64,000 bases of DNA. Source: Casimicrobium huifangae. Its GTDB lineage: Bacteria > Pseudomonadota > Gammaproteobacteria > Burkholderiales > Casimicrobiaceae. The stretch spans positions 1,782,436 to 1,846,435 of the forward strand of contig NZ_CP041352.1 in assembly GCF_009746125.1 (NCBI RefSeq), written 5' to 3'. Below are positions 1 through 9,089 of the stretch, piece after piece. The position numbers and the translations under genes were made by a program. The first letter of the stretch is position 1. Each line of letters opens with the position of its first letter. The notes under the pieces were generated by a model that made no database searches, was not told the origin of the DNA, and saw nothing but the letters and a program-made list of their open reading frames with translations.

Positions 1-191
1 CCATGGCGCTGACCGGCCAGCTGGACGCACACTTCACAGCGCTGTGGGACCATGGTCATATCAAGTTTTGGTCGGTCAAGACGCTGGGTGAACTGCTGCA
101 CGAGGCGGGATTTATAGACATCCGCTTCGAACGGGTGGGGCGCGTACCGGCGCTGGCCAAGTCCATGATTGCCGTTGCGCGTAAACCATGA
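1..191 (+). CDS. C-terminal fragment of a class I SAM-dependent methyltransferase (5' end outside window)
   Basis: The last 60 or so residues of a protein whose start lies left of the window. The pattern of an H-x-K-F-W-S segment followed by a short helix and L-L-x-E-A-G-F resembles the end of the Methyltransf_11/23 fold, where the last strands pack after the SAM-binding core; the core motifs themselves are not in view. Its stop overlaps the start of the next glycosyltransferase (ATGA), so the two are probably translated together and this enzyme may methylate a sugar in the same polysaccharide. The family call rests on the tail only. Confidence 0.55.
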   Translation, partial: MALTGQLDAHFTALWDHGHIKFWSVKTLGELLHEAGFIDIRFERVGRVPALAKSMIAVARKP

Positions 192-1096
192 AGCTTGTTG
201 CCATAATCCTGACGCTCAACGAAGAACTGCACCTTGCCCGTTGCATTGCCAGTCTGTATGGCATTCCCAGTGAAATTGTGGTGCTGGACTGTTTTTCGAC
301 CGACTCCACGCTGGATATTGCACGCAACCTTGGCGCGCGAGTCATTCAGCGCGATTGGGTGAACCACGCGACGCAATTCAACCTGGCACTGTCGCAGCTC
401 GACCCGGGCACTGACTGGGTGATGCGCATCGATGCGGATGAAGTGCTGACGCCTGAGCTGGCCACCGAGATCAAGGCGCGCCTGCCGGGCATCGGCCCGG
501 AGGTGGATGGCGTTTATTTCAGCCGCCGCATGACGTTTCAGGGCCGGCTGCTGCGTCACGGGGGGGTATTCCCGGTGCGGGTGCTGCGCCTGTTTCGGCA
601 CGGGCGCGGGCAGTGTGAAAACCGCTGGATGGACGAGCACATCAAGGTGGCCGGCCCCACTGTGGATTTCAAAGGCGAGCTGATTGACGACAACCTCAAT
701 TCGCTGACCTGGTGGACCGACAAGCACAACAAATACGCCAGCCGCGAGGCGGTGGATTTGCTCAACCTGCAATACCACTTCATGCCGCGCGACACGGTGG
801 CCAGCCTGCGCGGCGGCGCGCAGGCCGGCGTCAAGCGCTGGCTGAAGGAGGAGGTCTACGCCCGGTTGCCGGGCGGATTGCGCGCCTTTGCCTACTTTTT
901 CTACCGCTATGTGATCCGGCTGGGTTTTCTGGATGGGCAGGCCGGCACGGCGTTTCACTTTCTGCAGGGCTTCTGGTATCGCTACCTGGTGGATGCCAAG
1001 GTGGCGGAGGTCAAGCGATACATGCAGCGGCAAGGCGTGGACGTGGTGGTCGCAATCCGCGCCGTGCTGGGGATAGAGGTGGAGAAATCGAAATGA
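188..1096 (+). CDS. Glycosyltransferase family 2 (WaaE/KdtX-like)
   Basis: Predicted cytoplasmic or membrane-associated sugar transferase of 302 residues. It begins directly with the GT-A fold: a V-A-I-I-L-T-L-N-E-E strand at the N-terminus (nucleotide binding) and a D-A-D metal-binding motif at residues 82-84 inside M-R-I-D-A-D-E. The C-terminal third is basic and aromatic-rich, as in LPS-core-type family 2 enzymes. It starts at the ATG overlapping the preceding stop and its own stop overlaps the galE start, so it sits inside a translationally coupled polysaccharide operon. Donor and acceptor cannot be told from the sequence. Confidence 0.85.
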   Translation: MKLVAIILTLNEELHLARCIASLYGIPSEIVVLDCFSTDSTLDIARNLGARVIQRDWVNHATQFNLALSQLDPGTDWVMRIDADEVLTPELATEIKARLPGIGPEVDGVYFSRRMTFQGRLLRHGGVFPVRVLRLFRHGRGQCENRWMDEHIKVAGPTVDFKGELIDDNLNSLTWWTDKHNKYASREAVDLLNLQYHFMPRDTVASLRGGAQAGVKRWLKEEVYARLPGGLRAFAYFFYRYVIRLGFLDGQAGTAFHFLQGFWYRYLVDAKVAEVKRYMQRQGVDVVVAIRAVLGIEVEKSK

Positions 1097-2127
1097 TGGC
1101 TTATTCGGGTGACCGTGACAACACTGTGGCAGGCGCGGCGGCTGGCATCGGCGCCCGTGTGCTGGTGACGGGTGGTGCCGGCTACATCGGCAGCCACACG
1201 TGCAAGGCGCTGCACTTGGCGGGGTATGTGCCGGTAGTGCTCGATAGCTTGGTCGCGGGGCACCGCGAGTTTGTACGGTGGGGGCCTCTGGTAGGAGCCG
1301 ACATTCGGGACACAGGCGAGGTGGTGGCTGCCATCAAGCGTCACGGCGTGACCAGCGTGGTTCACTTTGCATCGCTGATCGCTGTGGGTGAGTCGGTTAG
1401 TGATCCTGCTCTTTACTACGACGTTAATGTCGCCGGCACCCTATCGCTGTTGCGCGCTATGCGACAAACGGGCGTGCAGCGAATCGTGTTTTCGAGCTCG
1501 GCAGCGGTTTATGGGATGCCGCAAGCCGCCGCGCTCAACGAGGCGCATGTGCTCAACCCGGTGAACCCGTATGGATGGTCTAAATACATGGCGGAGCGCA
1601 TGCTGCAGGATCACGCGGGCGCCTACGGCCTGCGCTACTTGGCCCTGCGCTATTTCAATGCCTGCGGCGCCGATGCGGCGGCTGAACTGGGCGAATGCCA
1701 CTCACCCGAGACGCATCTCATACCGCTGGCAATTGCGGCCACCCATCCCGGTGGCAAGCCGCTGCAGGTGTTCGGCCGCGACTACGACACGCCGGACGGT
1801 ACCTGTGTACGCGATTATGTGCACGTGTCCGATCTGGCGGCGGCGCATGTTGCGGCACTGCGCATGCTGGACCAAGGGCATGGCAATCAGGCGTGGAACG
1901 TCGGCACAGGTCGCGGACACAGTGTGCTTGAGATCATCGCTGCGATCGAGGCTGCGACCGGCCGACCGGTGCGGGCTGAGTACGCCGGGCGACGGCCTGG
2001 CGACCCGCCGCGACTGGTGGCCGATGCGTCACTGATTCAACAGCAGACCACGTGGCGACCGCAGCACTCGTCGATCGGGAACATCATCGCCACGGCGTGG
2101 GCCTGGCATCAGGGGCGGCCCACTTGA
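1093..2127 (+). CDS. galE: UDP-glucose 4-epimerase
   Basis: Interconverts UDP-glucose and UDP-galactose (EC 5.1.3.2), supplying UDP-Gal for surface polysaccharide. The 344-residue protein has the extended-SDR NAD-binding motif G-G-A-G-Y-I-G at residues 27-33, an S-S-S-A-A-V-Y-G serine motif, and the catalytic Y-x-x-x-K in N-P-Y-G-W-S-K. The length matches the family (about 338) after a short N-terminal extension. The open frame runs further upstream, but the ATG at 1093 overlaps the stop of the glycosyltransferase and keeps the normal length; a second ATG follows at once at 1096. Confidence 0.93.
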   Translation: MMAYSGDRDNTVAGAAAGIGARVLVTGGAGYIGSHTCKALHLAGYVPVVLDSLVAGHREFVRWGPLVGADIRDTGEVVAAIKRHGVTSVVHFASLIAVGESVSDPALYYDVNVAGTLSLLRAMRQTGVQRIVFSSSAAVYGMPQAAALNEAHVLNPVNPYGWSKYMAERMLQDHAGAYGLRYLALRYFNACGADAAAELGECHSPETHLIPLAIAATHPGGKPLQVFGRDYDTPDGTCVRDYVHVSDLAAAHVAALRMLDQGHGNQAWNVGTGRGHSVLEIIAAIEAATGRPVRAEYAGRRPGDPPRLVADASLIQQQTTWRPQHSSIGNIIATAWAWHQGRPT

Positions 2128-2143
2128 AGCGCCGTCGTCCGCG

Positions 2144-2842
2144 ATGAGCAGGCCGCCTGCAGTGATCGTCATGGCGCGGCGCAGTCGCCGCAGGCCGTTG
2201 GCGCCAATTGCGGCACTGGTGTGCGCCATTGGCATGGCGGGTGGTGTCTTCGTCGGCGCAGGGGCTTTGCTGTCAACGCCGGCTGTGGCGCCGCACCACG
2301 CCGATGCGGTGGTCGTGCTGGGCGGCGATCCGACCGTCGGTGGACGATACGCGCACGGCGTTGATCTGGTGACGGCCGGCTATGCGCGCCGCTTGGTGCT
2401 GGTGTTGCCCAGCGCCGCGCAAATCGCCGATGCGGCCAAGCGGTCAATTGGCGTGGATGCGCTGGACGACCCCGCCATCACCGGGAGTTGGGGCGAAGCG
2501 GTTGCCGTGCATGCCTACCTGCGCGGGCATGGCCTGCAATCGGCGCTGGTTGTCAGTGATCCGCCGCACATGCTGCGCCTGCAGTATGCGTGGGGCGCGA
2601 ACTTTCGCGGTTCACCCGAACGTTTCTCACTGGTCGCCACCCGCCCGCCGTGGTGGTCGGCGTGGCGCTGGTGGCAGTCACCGCAGGGGGCGGCCTTTGT
2701 GCTCAACGAGGTGCCCAAATTGCTCGGCTACATCTGGCATTACGGCCTGGGGCTGCCGCTTGTCGGCACAGGCGCAGCCGGCGCACCACTTGGCTCCACA
2801 GAAAAATCGGTTGCGCTTGCGCCGCACTTGGAGACGCTGTGA
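2144..2842 (+). CDS. DUF218 (YdcF/SanA-type) protein, membrane-anchored
   Basis: 232 residues. A basic N-terminus is followed by a hydrophobic segment (about residues 20-45), then the DUF218 core, which opens with H-A-D-A-V-V-V-L-G-G-D and later has a V-V-S-D-P-P-H-M-L-R segment typical of the family. DUF218 proteins are thought to act on envelope polysaccharides or their lipid carriers (SanA, ElyC), but no reaction is established. It lies between galE and a glycosyltransferase and shares a GTGA stop/start overlap with the latter, so a role in polysaccharide assembly is likely. An alternative start is ATG at 2171. Confidence 0.75.
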   Translation: MSRPPAVIVMARRSRRRPLAPIAALVCAIGMAGGVFVGAGALLSTPAVAPHHADAVVVLGGDPTVGGRYAHGVDLVTAGYARRLVLVLPSAAQIADAAKRSIGVDALDDPAITGSWGEAVAVHAYLRGHGLQSALVVSDPPHMLRLQYAWGANFRGSPERFSLVATRPPWWSAWRWWQSPQGAAFVLNEVPKLLGYIWHYGLGLPLVGTGAAGAPLGSTEKSVALAPHLETL

Positions 2843-3603
2843 ACACCCGGATATCGGTTGTGACTGCGGTATACAACCGCGCCTCGACTATTGCGGAGGC
2901 TTTGCATTCGAGCCTGTCGCAGCAATATCCAGCCGTAGAGCGGGTCGTGATTGATGGCGGCTCCGCTGATGGCACCGTCGAGGTGGTTCGGGCACTGGGT
3001 GAGCGCATTGATACCTTCATTTCCGAAGCCGACCACGGCATCTACGATGCGTTGAACAAAGGCGTGGATGTCGCGACCGGCGACGTGGTCGGCTTTCTGC
3101 ATGCCGACGATTTGTTCAACGACGACACGGTCCTGAGCCGGGTCGCCGCTGCGATGGCGGACCCATCGGTGTCGGCGGTCTACGGCGATCTGGTCTACGT
3201 GAGCAAGGACCGGCCCGAGCAGGTGGTCCGCGATTGGCGCGCGGGCGAGTATTCCCCGGCCAAGTTACGTCGGGGCTGGATGCCGCCGCATCCGACGCTT
3301 TACGTGCGGCGCAGCGTGTTCGACTCGGTGGGCGCTTTCGATACGTCGCTGCGTATTGCGGCCGACTACGACTGGATGCTCCGGCTGTTGCTAGCGGGCC
3401 ACCGGGTCGCCTACATCCCGCATGTGCAGGTGCGCATGCGGACGGGTGGCGCGAGCAACCGCAGCCTGGGCAACATCATGCGCAAGTCCACAGAGGACTT
3501 TTCCGTATTGCGCCGTCACGGGTTCTCGCACGCGGCGGCGGCGACGGCCCTGCTATCCAAGAATCTGCGCAAGTTGCCGCAACTGGTCAGGCGCCGCTTT
3601 TGA
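2839..3603 (+). CDS. Glycosyltransferase family 2 (WcaA-like)
   Basis: 254-residue GT-A enzyme. The N-terminus R-I-S-V-V-T-A-V-Y-N-R is the classic family 2 nucleotide-binding strand, and F-L-H-A-D-D carries the D-x-D-type metal site. The D-G-G-S-x-D-G-T motif near residue 40 and the I-A-A-D-Y-D-W-M-L-R segment further on match enzymes annotated as colanic-acid-type glycosyltransferases. The start is the GTG overlapping the previous stop (GTGA); an in-frame extension upstream would run through the DUF218 gene and is not supported. The sugar transferred is unknown. Confidence 0.85.
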   Translation: MNTRISVVTAVYNRASTIAEALHSSLSQQYPAVERVVIDGGSADGTVEVVRALGERIDTFISEADHGIYDALNKGVDVATGDVVGFLHADDLFNDDTVLSRVAAAMADPSVSAVYGDLVYVSKDRPEQVVRDWRAGEYSPAKLRRGWMPPHPTLYVRRSVFDSVGAFDTSLRIAADYDWMLRLLLAGHRVAYIPHVQVRMRTGGASNRSLGNIMRKSTEDFSVLRRHGFSHAAAATALLSKNLRKLPQLVRRRF

Positions 3604-3626
3604 TCGATATCGATGAGGTGGCAACG

Positions 3627-3681
3627 GTGGGAGCGGGCTTGCCCGTAATTTGCCGGCCGTCGCGGGCAAGCCGGCTCCCAC
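3627..3681. repeat. REP-like inverted repeat
   Basis: Two 19-base arms, 3627-3645 and 3663-3681, are complementary at 18 of 19 positions and flank a 17-base loop. The arm GTGGGAGCGGGCTTGCCCG closely resembles repetitive extragenic palindromes of pseudomonads. A short A run follows at 3682-3687, so the hairpin could also end transcription of the upstream glycosyltransferase genes. Only one copy is visible here. Confidence 0.6.
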
Positions 3682-3739
3682 AAAAAATTGCGTCGGATCA
3701 TTCGGGCTGACGGCTGCCGCGGCCTTCTACAATGTGCCT

Positions 3740-4702
3740 ATGAAAGCTCTCATCGCAGGCGCCACCGGTCAGGACGGCACCTATCTTGCGGCGCATCTGC
3801 TCGCGCTCGGCCACGAGGTGGTTGGCACCACGCGCGACGCGGGATCGGCCGATACCGGGCGGTTGCGTGCACTGGGTATCGATGGGCAGCTCAATCTGGT
3901 GTCGATGCTGCCGTCGGACTACCGTAGCGTGTTGCGCACACTGGCGCAGCATCGGCCCGATCACATTTACTTCCTGGCGGGGCAGACTTCGGTCGGGCTG
4001 TCGTTCGACCAGCCGGTGGAGGCGATCGAGAGCATCGCCACGGGCACGTTGAACGTGCTGGAGGCGATCCGCTTCGTGAACCCGGAGATTCGGCTGTTCA
4101 ATGCGGGGTCGAGTGAGTGCTTTGGCGATACCGGGACTGCACGGGCCAGCGAGCAGACCCCGTTTCGGCCGCTTAGCCCGTACGCCGTGGCCAAGGTGAC
4201 GGCACAGAATCTGGTCACCAATTACCGCATCGCTTATGACCTCTACGCCTGCACCGGCGTCCTGTTCAACCACGAGTCACCACTGCGGCCGGATCGTTTT
4301 GTGACGCAGAAGATTATTCGCGGCGCGCACGCAGTGGCGATTGGCAAGACGAAGCAGTTGTCGCTGGGTAACCTCGACATTTCGCGCGACTGGGGCTGGG
4401 CGCCTGAGTACGTGACGGTGATGGTGAAAATGCTGGCGCCTGCGCAGCCGACAGATCTGGTGATTGCGACCGGGCGTTCGGTGTCGCTGTCGTATTTTGT
4501 CGAGCGGGCGTTCCGCAACTTTGATCTCGACTGGCGCGAGTTTGTGCGCGTGGATGACGCGCTGCGCAGACCTTCCGACATACACTACGGCGCCGGTGAT
4601 CCGTCACTCGCAAAGCAGGTGCTTGGCTGGAGCGCACAGTTTGACGTCGATTACGTGGTTGACCAGATGTGCGCGGCGGTGGTGAGGTCGGCGGCAAGCT
4701 GA
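3740..4702 (+). CDS. GDP-mannose 4,6-dehydratase-like NAD-dependent epimerase/dehydratase
   Basis: Extended SDR of 320 residues, shorter than true Gmd (about 370). The N-terminal [10 protein letters not shown] motif, the [11 protein letters not shown] segment and the S-P-Y-A-V-A-K catalytic Tyr/Lys are Gmd hallmarks. The usual S-T-S-E-L-Y-G catalytic motif is replaced by G-S-S-E-C-F-G, so Thr becomes Ser. A complete gmd follows 59 bases later, so this may be a diverged paralog with another nucleotide-sugar substrate or a partner reductase. The start at ATG 3740 is set by the family N-terminus; the frame is open further upstream into the inverted repeat. Confidence 0.75.
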   Translation: MKALIAGATGQDGTYLAAHLLALGHEVVGTTRDAGSADTGRLRALGIDGQLNLVSMLPSDYRSVLRTLAQHRPDHIYFLAGQTSVGLSFDQPVEAIESIATGTLNVLEAIRFVNPEIRLFNAGSSECFGDTGTARASEQTPFRPLSPYAVAKVTAQNLVTNYRIAYDLYACTGVLFNHESPLRPDRFVTQKIIRGAHAVAIGKTKQLSLGNLDISRDWGWAPEYVTVMVKMLAPAQPTDLVIATGRSVSLSYFVERAFRNFDLDWREFVRVDDALRRPSDIHYGAGDPSLAKQVLGWSAQFDVDYVVDQMCAAVVRSAAS

Positions 4703-4761
4703 CCGTTGCAGCCGGCAGCGTTCGAAGCAACTGGCAAAAGGTATTTGGACAGGGGAAGAGA

Positions 4762-5871
4762 TTGAAACGGGCACTGATTACTGGTATCACCGGGCAGGAT
4801 GGGGCGTATCTCGCAGAGTTTTTGCTCGGCAAGGGCTACGAGGTTCATGGCATCAAGCGGCGGGCGTCGTCGTTCAACACTGAGCGTATCGACCATGTGT
4901 ATCAGGACCCGCACGACAGCAATCGGCGGCTCTTCCTGCACTATGGTGACTTGACCGATTCCGTCAACCTGACGCGAATCCTGCAGCAAGTAAAGCCGGA
5001 CGAGGTGTACAACCTGGGTGCCCAGAGTCACGTGCAGGTGTCGTTCGAAACGCCGGAGTACACGGCCGATGTCGACGCGATGGGCTCGGTGCGCTTGCTG
5101 GAGGCGATTCGCCTGCTCGGTATGGCCAAGACAACGCGCTTCTATCAAGCGTCCACATCTGAGCTTTACGGCAAGGTGGTGGAGATTCCGCAAAGCGAGC
5201 GTACGCCGTTTTATCCGCGCTCACCGTACGGCGTGGCCAAGCTTTATGCGTACTGGATCACCGTGAACTACCGTGAGTCCTACGGCATGTACGCCTGCAA
5301 TGGCATCCTGTTCAATCATGAGTCCCCTCAGCGCGGCGAGACCTTTGTCACACGAAAGATTACGCGTGCCATCGCACGCGCGCATGTTGGGCTGGAGCAG
5401 TGCCTGTATCTCGGCAATCTCGACGCGCTACGCGACTGGGGACACGCCAAGGACTATGTGCGCATGCAGTGGATGATGCTGCAGCAGGACCATGCCGAAG
5501 ACTTCGTGATCGCCACCGGCAAACAGCATTCGGTGCGCCAGTTTGTCGAGCGCACAGCTGGCGAACTGGGTATCACGCTTGAATGGCACGGGTCGGGCGT
5601 TGACGAGAAGGGCGTCGTCGCGTCGGCGCCGTCTGATAGCGCGTTGAAGGTCGGTCAAACGCTGGTGGCCGTCGATCCGCGTTACTTTCGCCCCGCTGAG
5701 GTCGAGACCCTGCTGGGTGACCCGACCAAGGCGCGGGAAAAGCTGGGCTGGACCCCGGCGATCACGTTCGAAGCAATGGTCAGCGAGATGGTTCGCGCCG
5801 ACCTGAAGACCGCACAGCGAGACGCGCTGGTGAAGGGCGCAGGCTACGCAACGCCGTCGTTCCGGGAGTAG
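4762..5871 (+). CDS. gmd: GDP-mannose 4,6-dehydratase
   Basis: Converts GDP-D-mannose to GDP-4-keto-6-deoxy-D-mannose (EC 4.2.1.47), the first step to GDP-L-fucose. 369 residues, matching the family. It has [10 protein letters not shown] near the N-terminus, the catalytic S-T-S-E-L-Y-G, and S-P-Y-G-V-A-K with the Tyr/Lys pair. The start is TTG at 4762, preceded by AGGGGAAG about five bases upstream; the first residues after it are the family's beta strand. The product feeds the fcl gene five bases downstream. Confidence 0.93.
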   Translation: MKRALITGITGQDGAYLAEFLLGKGYEVHGIKRRASSFNTERIDHVYQDPHDSNRRLFLHYGDLTDSVNLTRILQQVKPDEVYNLGAQSHVQVSFETPEYTADVDAMGSVRLLEAIRLLGMAKTTRFYQASTSELYGKVVEIPQSERTPFYPRSPYGVAKLYAYWITVNYRESYGMYACNGILFNHESPQRGETFVTRKITRAIARAHVGLEQCLYLGNLDALRDWGHAKDYVRMQWMMLQQDHAEDFVIATGKQHSVRQFVERTAGELGITLEWHGSGVDEKGVVASAPSDSALKVGQTLVAVDPRYFRPAEVETLLGDPTKAREKLGWTPAITFEAMVSEMVRADLKTAQRDALVKGAGYATPSFRE

Positions 5872-5876
5872 GGGGC

Positions 5877-6824
5877 GTGGAGCTGTCTGCCCGTATTTTC
5901 GTCGCCGGCCATCGCGGCTTGGTGGGCTCGGCACTGGTGCGCTGCCTGCAGCGGGCGGGCGCCAGCAACCTGTTGTTGCGCAGCCGCACGGAGCTGGACC
6001 TGACCGATCAGGGCGCCGTTGCAGCGTTCTTCGCGGCCGAAAAACCGGAGTTTGTGTTTCTGGCCGCAGCCAAGGTTGGCGGCATCAAGGCCAACGACAC
6101 CTATCCCGCCGAGTTCCTGCGCGACAACCTGGCCATTCAAACCAATGTGATCCACTCGGCGTGGCAGGCGGGCGTGCGCAAGCTGTGCTTTCTGGGCTCG
6201 TCGTGCATCTACCCGAAACTCGCGCCGCAGCCGATGCCCGAGGAAGCGCTGCTGACCGGGCCGCTGGAGCCGACCAACGAGTGGTACGCGATTGCCAAGA
6301 TCGCCGGCATCAAGATGTGTCAGGCCTACCGCCGCCAGTACGGCTTCGACGCGATCAGCGTGATGCCGACCAACTTGTACGGCCCTGGCGATAACTTCGA
6401 TCTGGAGAACTCACACGTCCTGCCGGCGATGATCCGGCGCTTTCATGAGGCAAAGCTCGCCGCTGCGCCGAGCGTGACGATCTGGGGCACCGGTACGCCG
6501 CGCCGTGAATTTCTGCACGTTGATGATATGGCCGAAGCCTGCGTGTTTCTGATGCAGCATTACTCGGACGCCATGCACATCAACGTAGGCGTAGGTGTGG
6601 ACCTGACGATTCTGGAGCTGGCGGAGCTGGTCGCGAAAACGGTGGGTTACGACGGCGCGATCCTGACCGACCCGAGCAAACCCGACGGCACACCACGCAA
6701 GCTGATGGACGTGGCGCGCATTCATGCGCTGGGCTGGCGCGCACGCGTCGGGCTCGCCGATGGCGTCGCGCAAACCTATCGCTGGTACCTTGAGCAGTTG
6801 CAGGGCGCAGGCGTGCGGGCCTGA
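5877..6824 (+). CDS. fcl: GDP-L-fucose synthase
   Basis: NADPH-dependent epimerase/reductase that turns GDP-4-keto-6-deoxymannose into GDP-L-fucose (EC 1.1.1.271). 315 residues with G-H-R-G-L-V-G-S for cofactor binding, the S-S-C-I-Y-P serine motif and the N-E-W-Y-A-I-A-K Tyr/Lys pair, all as in WcaG/Fcl. It starts with GTG five bases after the gmd stop, so gmd and fcl form a two-step pathway unit. The presence of both predicts L-fucose or a derivative in the surface glycan. Confidence 0.93.
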   Translation: MELSARIFVAGHRGLVGSALVRCLQRAGASNLLLRSRTELDLTDQGAVAAFFAAEKPEFVFLAAAKVGGIKANDTYPAEFLRDNLAIQTNVIHSAWQAGVRKLCFLGSSCIYPKLAPQPMPEEALLTGPLEPTNEWYAIAKIAGIKMCQAYRRQYGFDAISVMPTNLYGPGDNFDLENSHVLPAMIRRFHEAKLAAAPSVTIWGTGTPRREFLHVDDMAEACVFLMQHYSDAMHINVGVGVDLTILELAELVAKTVGYDGAILTDPSKPDGTPRKLMDVARIHALGWRARVGLADGVAQTYRWYLEQLQGAGVRA

Positions 6825-6854
6825 GGCCCCACCCTCCTGTCGTCCCGCACGGTC

Positions 6855-7634
6855 ATGCTGCACTACGTTTCAAAACTGAGCGTTACGCTCTGGCAGCCGC
6901 TGGTGTGGGTAGCGTCACTGCTGGCGCTGGGCGTGCTGCTGCTGTTCGCGCGCGGCGAACGTGGTCGGCGGTGGGGGCGGCGGCTGTGCGCGGGTGCGCT
7001 GGCGCTACTGCTGGCGCTAGGCTGGTACCCGCTGCCGGATGCGCTGCTGCGCGGACTCGAGGATCAATATTCAGCCCCCACCGGCGATCTGTCCAGCTAC
7101 TACGGCATGGTGGTGCTGGGCGGCGTATTCGGTCGCGACGACGGCCGTGGTCACCGCCAGCTTGCGCTGGGGCCGGCGGCCGAACGGGTGGTCGAGCCGG
7201 TACTTGTCTTGCGGCGCAATCCGCAACTGCGTGTGCTGTTCACCGGTGGCGACGGCACCCTGTTTGGCCCGGTACGACGCCACGAGGCGGACATCGCGCG
7301 CGAGTTCTTCGAGCGCATGGGAGCCGGGATGAGTCAGCTTGCGATCGAGACGAAATCTCGCAACACCTACGAGAATGCGGTGCTCAGCCGCGCAGTTCCA
7401 GGCATTGACGCCAACAAGCCGTGGCTGCTGGTGACCTCTGCCGCGCACATGCCGCGCGCGCTGGCGACCTTCCGCAAGGCGGGCTGGAATGTGACGCCAT
7501 ACCCGGTGGACTATGAGACCGTGGCGAACGAGTCGTGGCTCGGCTACGGTTTGTACGACGGGATTAGCGCGTGGCAGATGGCGCTTCGTGAATACCTGGG
7601 TATTGCGTTCTACCGCCTCACTGGGCGGTTGTGA
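6855..7634 (+). CDS. DUF218 (ElyC-type) membrane protein
   Basis: 259 residues. Two hydrophobic helices (about residues 12-32 and 42-60) are followed by a DUF218 domain with V-V-L-G-G, the F-T-G-G-D-G-T loop, an N-T-Y-E-N-A motif and S-A-A-H-M-P-R. This two-helix architecture is that of ElyC/YcbC, linked in E. coli to undecaprenyl-phosphate-dependent envelope synthesis. It is the last plus-strand gene of the fucose cluster, 30 bases after fcl, and differs in topology from the DUF218 gene at 2144. The precise reaction is unknown. Confidence 0.78.
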   Translation: MLHYVSKLSVTLWQPLVWVASLLALGVLLLFARGERGRRWGRRLCAGALALLLALGWYPLPDALLRGLEDQYSAPTGDLSSYYGMVVLGGVFGRDDGRGHRQLALGPAAERVVEPVLVLRRNPQLRVLFTGGDGTLFGPVRRHEADIAREFFERMGAGMSQLAIETKSRNTYENAVLSRAVPGIDANKPWLLVTSAAHMPRALATFRKAGWNVTPYPVDYETVANESWLGYGLYDGISAWQMALREYLGIAFYRLTGRL

Positions 7635-7652
7635 CTGCATTCGCAGGCGTTA

Positions 7653-7713
7653 CAGCTTTTTCGGGAAACGCCCATTTCACTGGGGCTCGGGCCTCAAAAC
7701 CGCGTAAGTCGAT
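7653..7713 (-). repeat. Palindromic intergenic repeat, copy P1 (one clear arm)
   Basis: Read on the minus strand, this starts at the TCGA core (7709-7712), contains GCCC and ATGGGC hairpin halves and ends in GAAAAAGCTG. It matches one arm of the repeat seen at six other sites. The opposite arm would run into the end of the convergent gene at 7759 and is hardly recognisable. It lies between two convergent genes, so it is not a simple promoter. Confidence 0.7.
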
Positions 7714-7758
7714 GCCCGAAGCGGACAAGCCGCGCGTGGCGACCAAACCGGTGCGGGC

Positions 7759-8871
7759 CTACTTTGACTTGGCGGGTTCGGCGGCGATGTCGTCGGCCGC
7801 TGCGGCCGCTGGCGCACGCGGGCGAATGGCCAGATAGGCGACAGCGAACGCGACCGCCAGAAACCCGCAAAGCATCATCATCGCCGCAGTGTCACGGTGT
7901 AGAGCGACGGCGAGCACCGCCGTGACGCCGGACACACAGACGATCACCGCGCTGGCCAGGTTGCGGCCGACACGACCGAAACGCTGCACCAGACGCTGTG
8001 CCAGCAGGGTGTGCAGGTGGTCCGCGTCCGGCGCCATGATCGGGCGCCCGGTGGCCAGCCGCCGCACGATGGCGGCCGTGGTGTCAGCGAACGGGTAAAG
8101 CACCAGCGCGAACACGAACCACGGGCTGACGTCGACGTGGCGATGGCACAGCAGGATGGCAAACAGGCTGATCGCGGAGCCGAGCAGATAGGCGCCGCCG
8201 TCGCCCGCGAACAGTCGGGCACGCGGGAAGTTGAAGATGGCAAAGCCGGTAGTTGCGGCCGCCAGCGACGCGGTAGCCACCATGAGGAACTGGTCGCCGT
8301 GCCGCCACGCCACCCACGACATGGCCGCGCAGGCGGTGATGGCCAGGCCGGCGAGCAGGCCGTTCAGTCCGTCCGCCAGGTTGTAGGCATTGGCAATGGC
8401 GCCAACGCAGAACAGCGTCAGCACGAACTGAGCGAGGGGCGAAGCGGCCAGCAGCGCGTCAAGCGGCGGCACCGCGAAGCGGCTCAGCGCCGCTTCGCAG
8501 AAGTAGTAAGCGATACCAGCGCCGACAAAGGTTGCCAGAAGCCGCAAGCGCGCCCCGAATGACTTGGTGACATCCTCAATCAGGCCGGCAGCGAAGGGAA
8601 CGAACAGCGCCAGAATCAACCAGCCGTTGAACCAGGGCGGCGCATTGGTGCCATTGTCGGCGGGCAATTGCACGCGGGCGGCCACCACCGCCAGCGCAAA
8701 TCCGGCCATGACGGCAATACCGCCGACGCGCGGCGTTGCCCGTTCATGCAGCTTTTGTGGCCCGGCACCGGGCGCGTCTGCCGTGATCGCGCCGTGCCAA
8801 CGCGTGGTCAGCACCAAGAGCAGCGCTGTCGAGAACGACGCAAGAAAGGCAACCAGTAGCGTTGTGATCAA
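7759..8871 (-). CDS. Glycosyl-phosphate transferase family 4 (WecA/MraY/WbpL-like)
   Basis: Multi-spanning membrane enzyme (370 residues, about ten hydrophobic segments) predicted to transfer a sugar-1-phosphate from a UDP-sugar to undecaprenyl phosphate and so start glycan assembly. Visible family motifs: P-R-V-G-G near residue 47, N-A-Y-N-L-A-D-G-L-N-G-L, F-A-G-D-G-G, and P-D-A-D-H-L-H. The usual first Asp-Asp pair (as in WecA) reads Glu-Asp here. It starts with TTG at 8871 and runs convergent to the fucose cluster, which it probably serves. The sugar cannot be named. Confidence 0.85.
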   Translation of the reverse strand: MITTLLVAFLASFSTALLLVLTTRWHGAITADAPGAGPQKLHERATPRVGGIAVMAGFALAVVAARVQLPADNGTNAPPWFNGWLILALFVPFAAGLIEDVTKSFGARLRLLATFVGAGIAYYFCEAALSRFAVPPLDALLAASPLAQFVLTLFCVGAIANAYNLADGLNGLLAGLAITACAAMSWVAWRHGDQFLMVATASLAAATTGFAIFNFPRARLFAGDGGAYLLGSAISLFAILLCHRHVDVSPWFVFALVLYPFADTTAAIVRRLATGRPIMAPDADHLHTLLAQRLVQRFGRVGRNLASAVIVCVSGVTAVLAVALHRDTAAMMMLCGFLAVAFAVAYLAIRPRAPAAAAADDIAAEPAKSK

Positions 8872-9089
8872 TTACTGCCCTCAAGCGCGCGGCGACTATT
8901 GCCGCGCCGTCATGTCCTGCCAGCCTTCCGCCTTGCCCTACGGTCTTATCGCCGCTGCCGTGACGCTGCTGCCAGTGAGCGCAAGCGTGAGATCGCGAGT
9001 CGGCGCCGGGTGGCAACGGCCCTTTGTGGGGTTCGGGCCCAAGGGGACCGAAGGGGGCCGATGGCTGACCATCTTTACAAATGCAAAGG

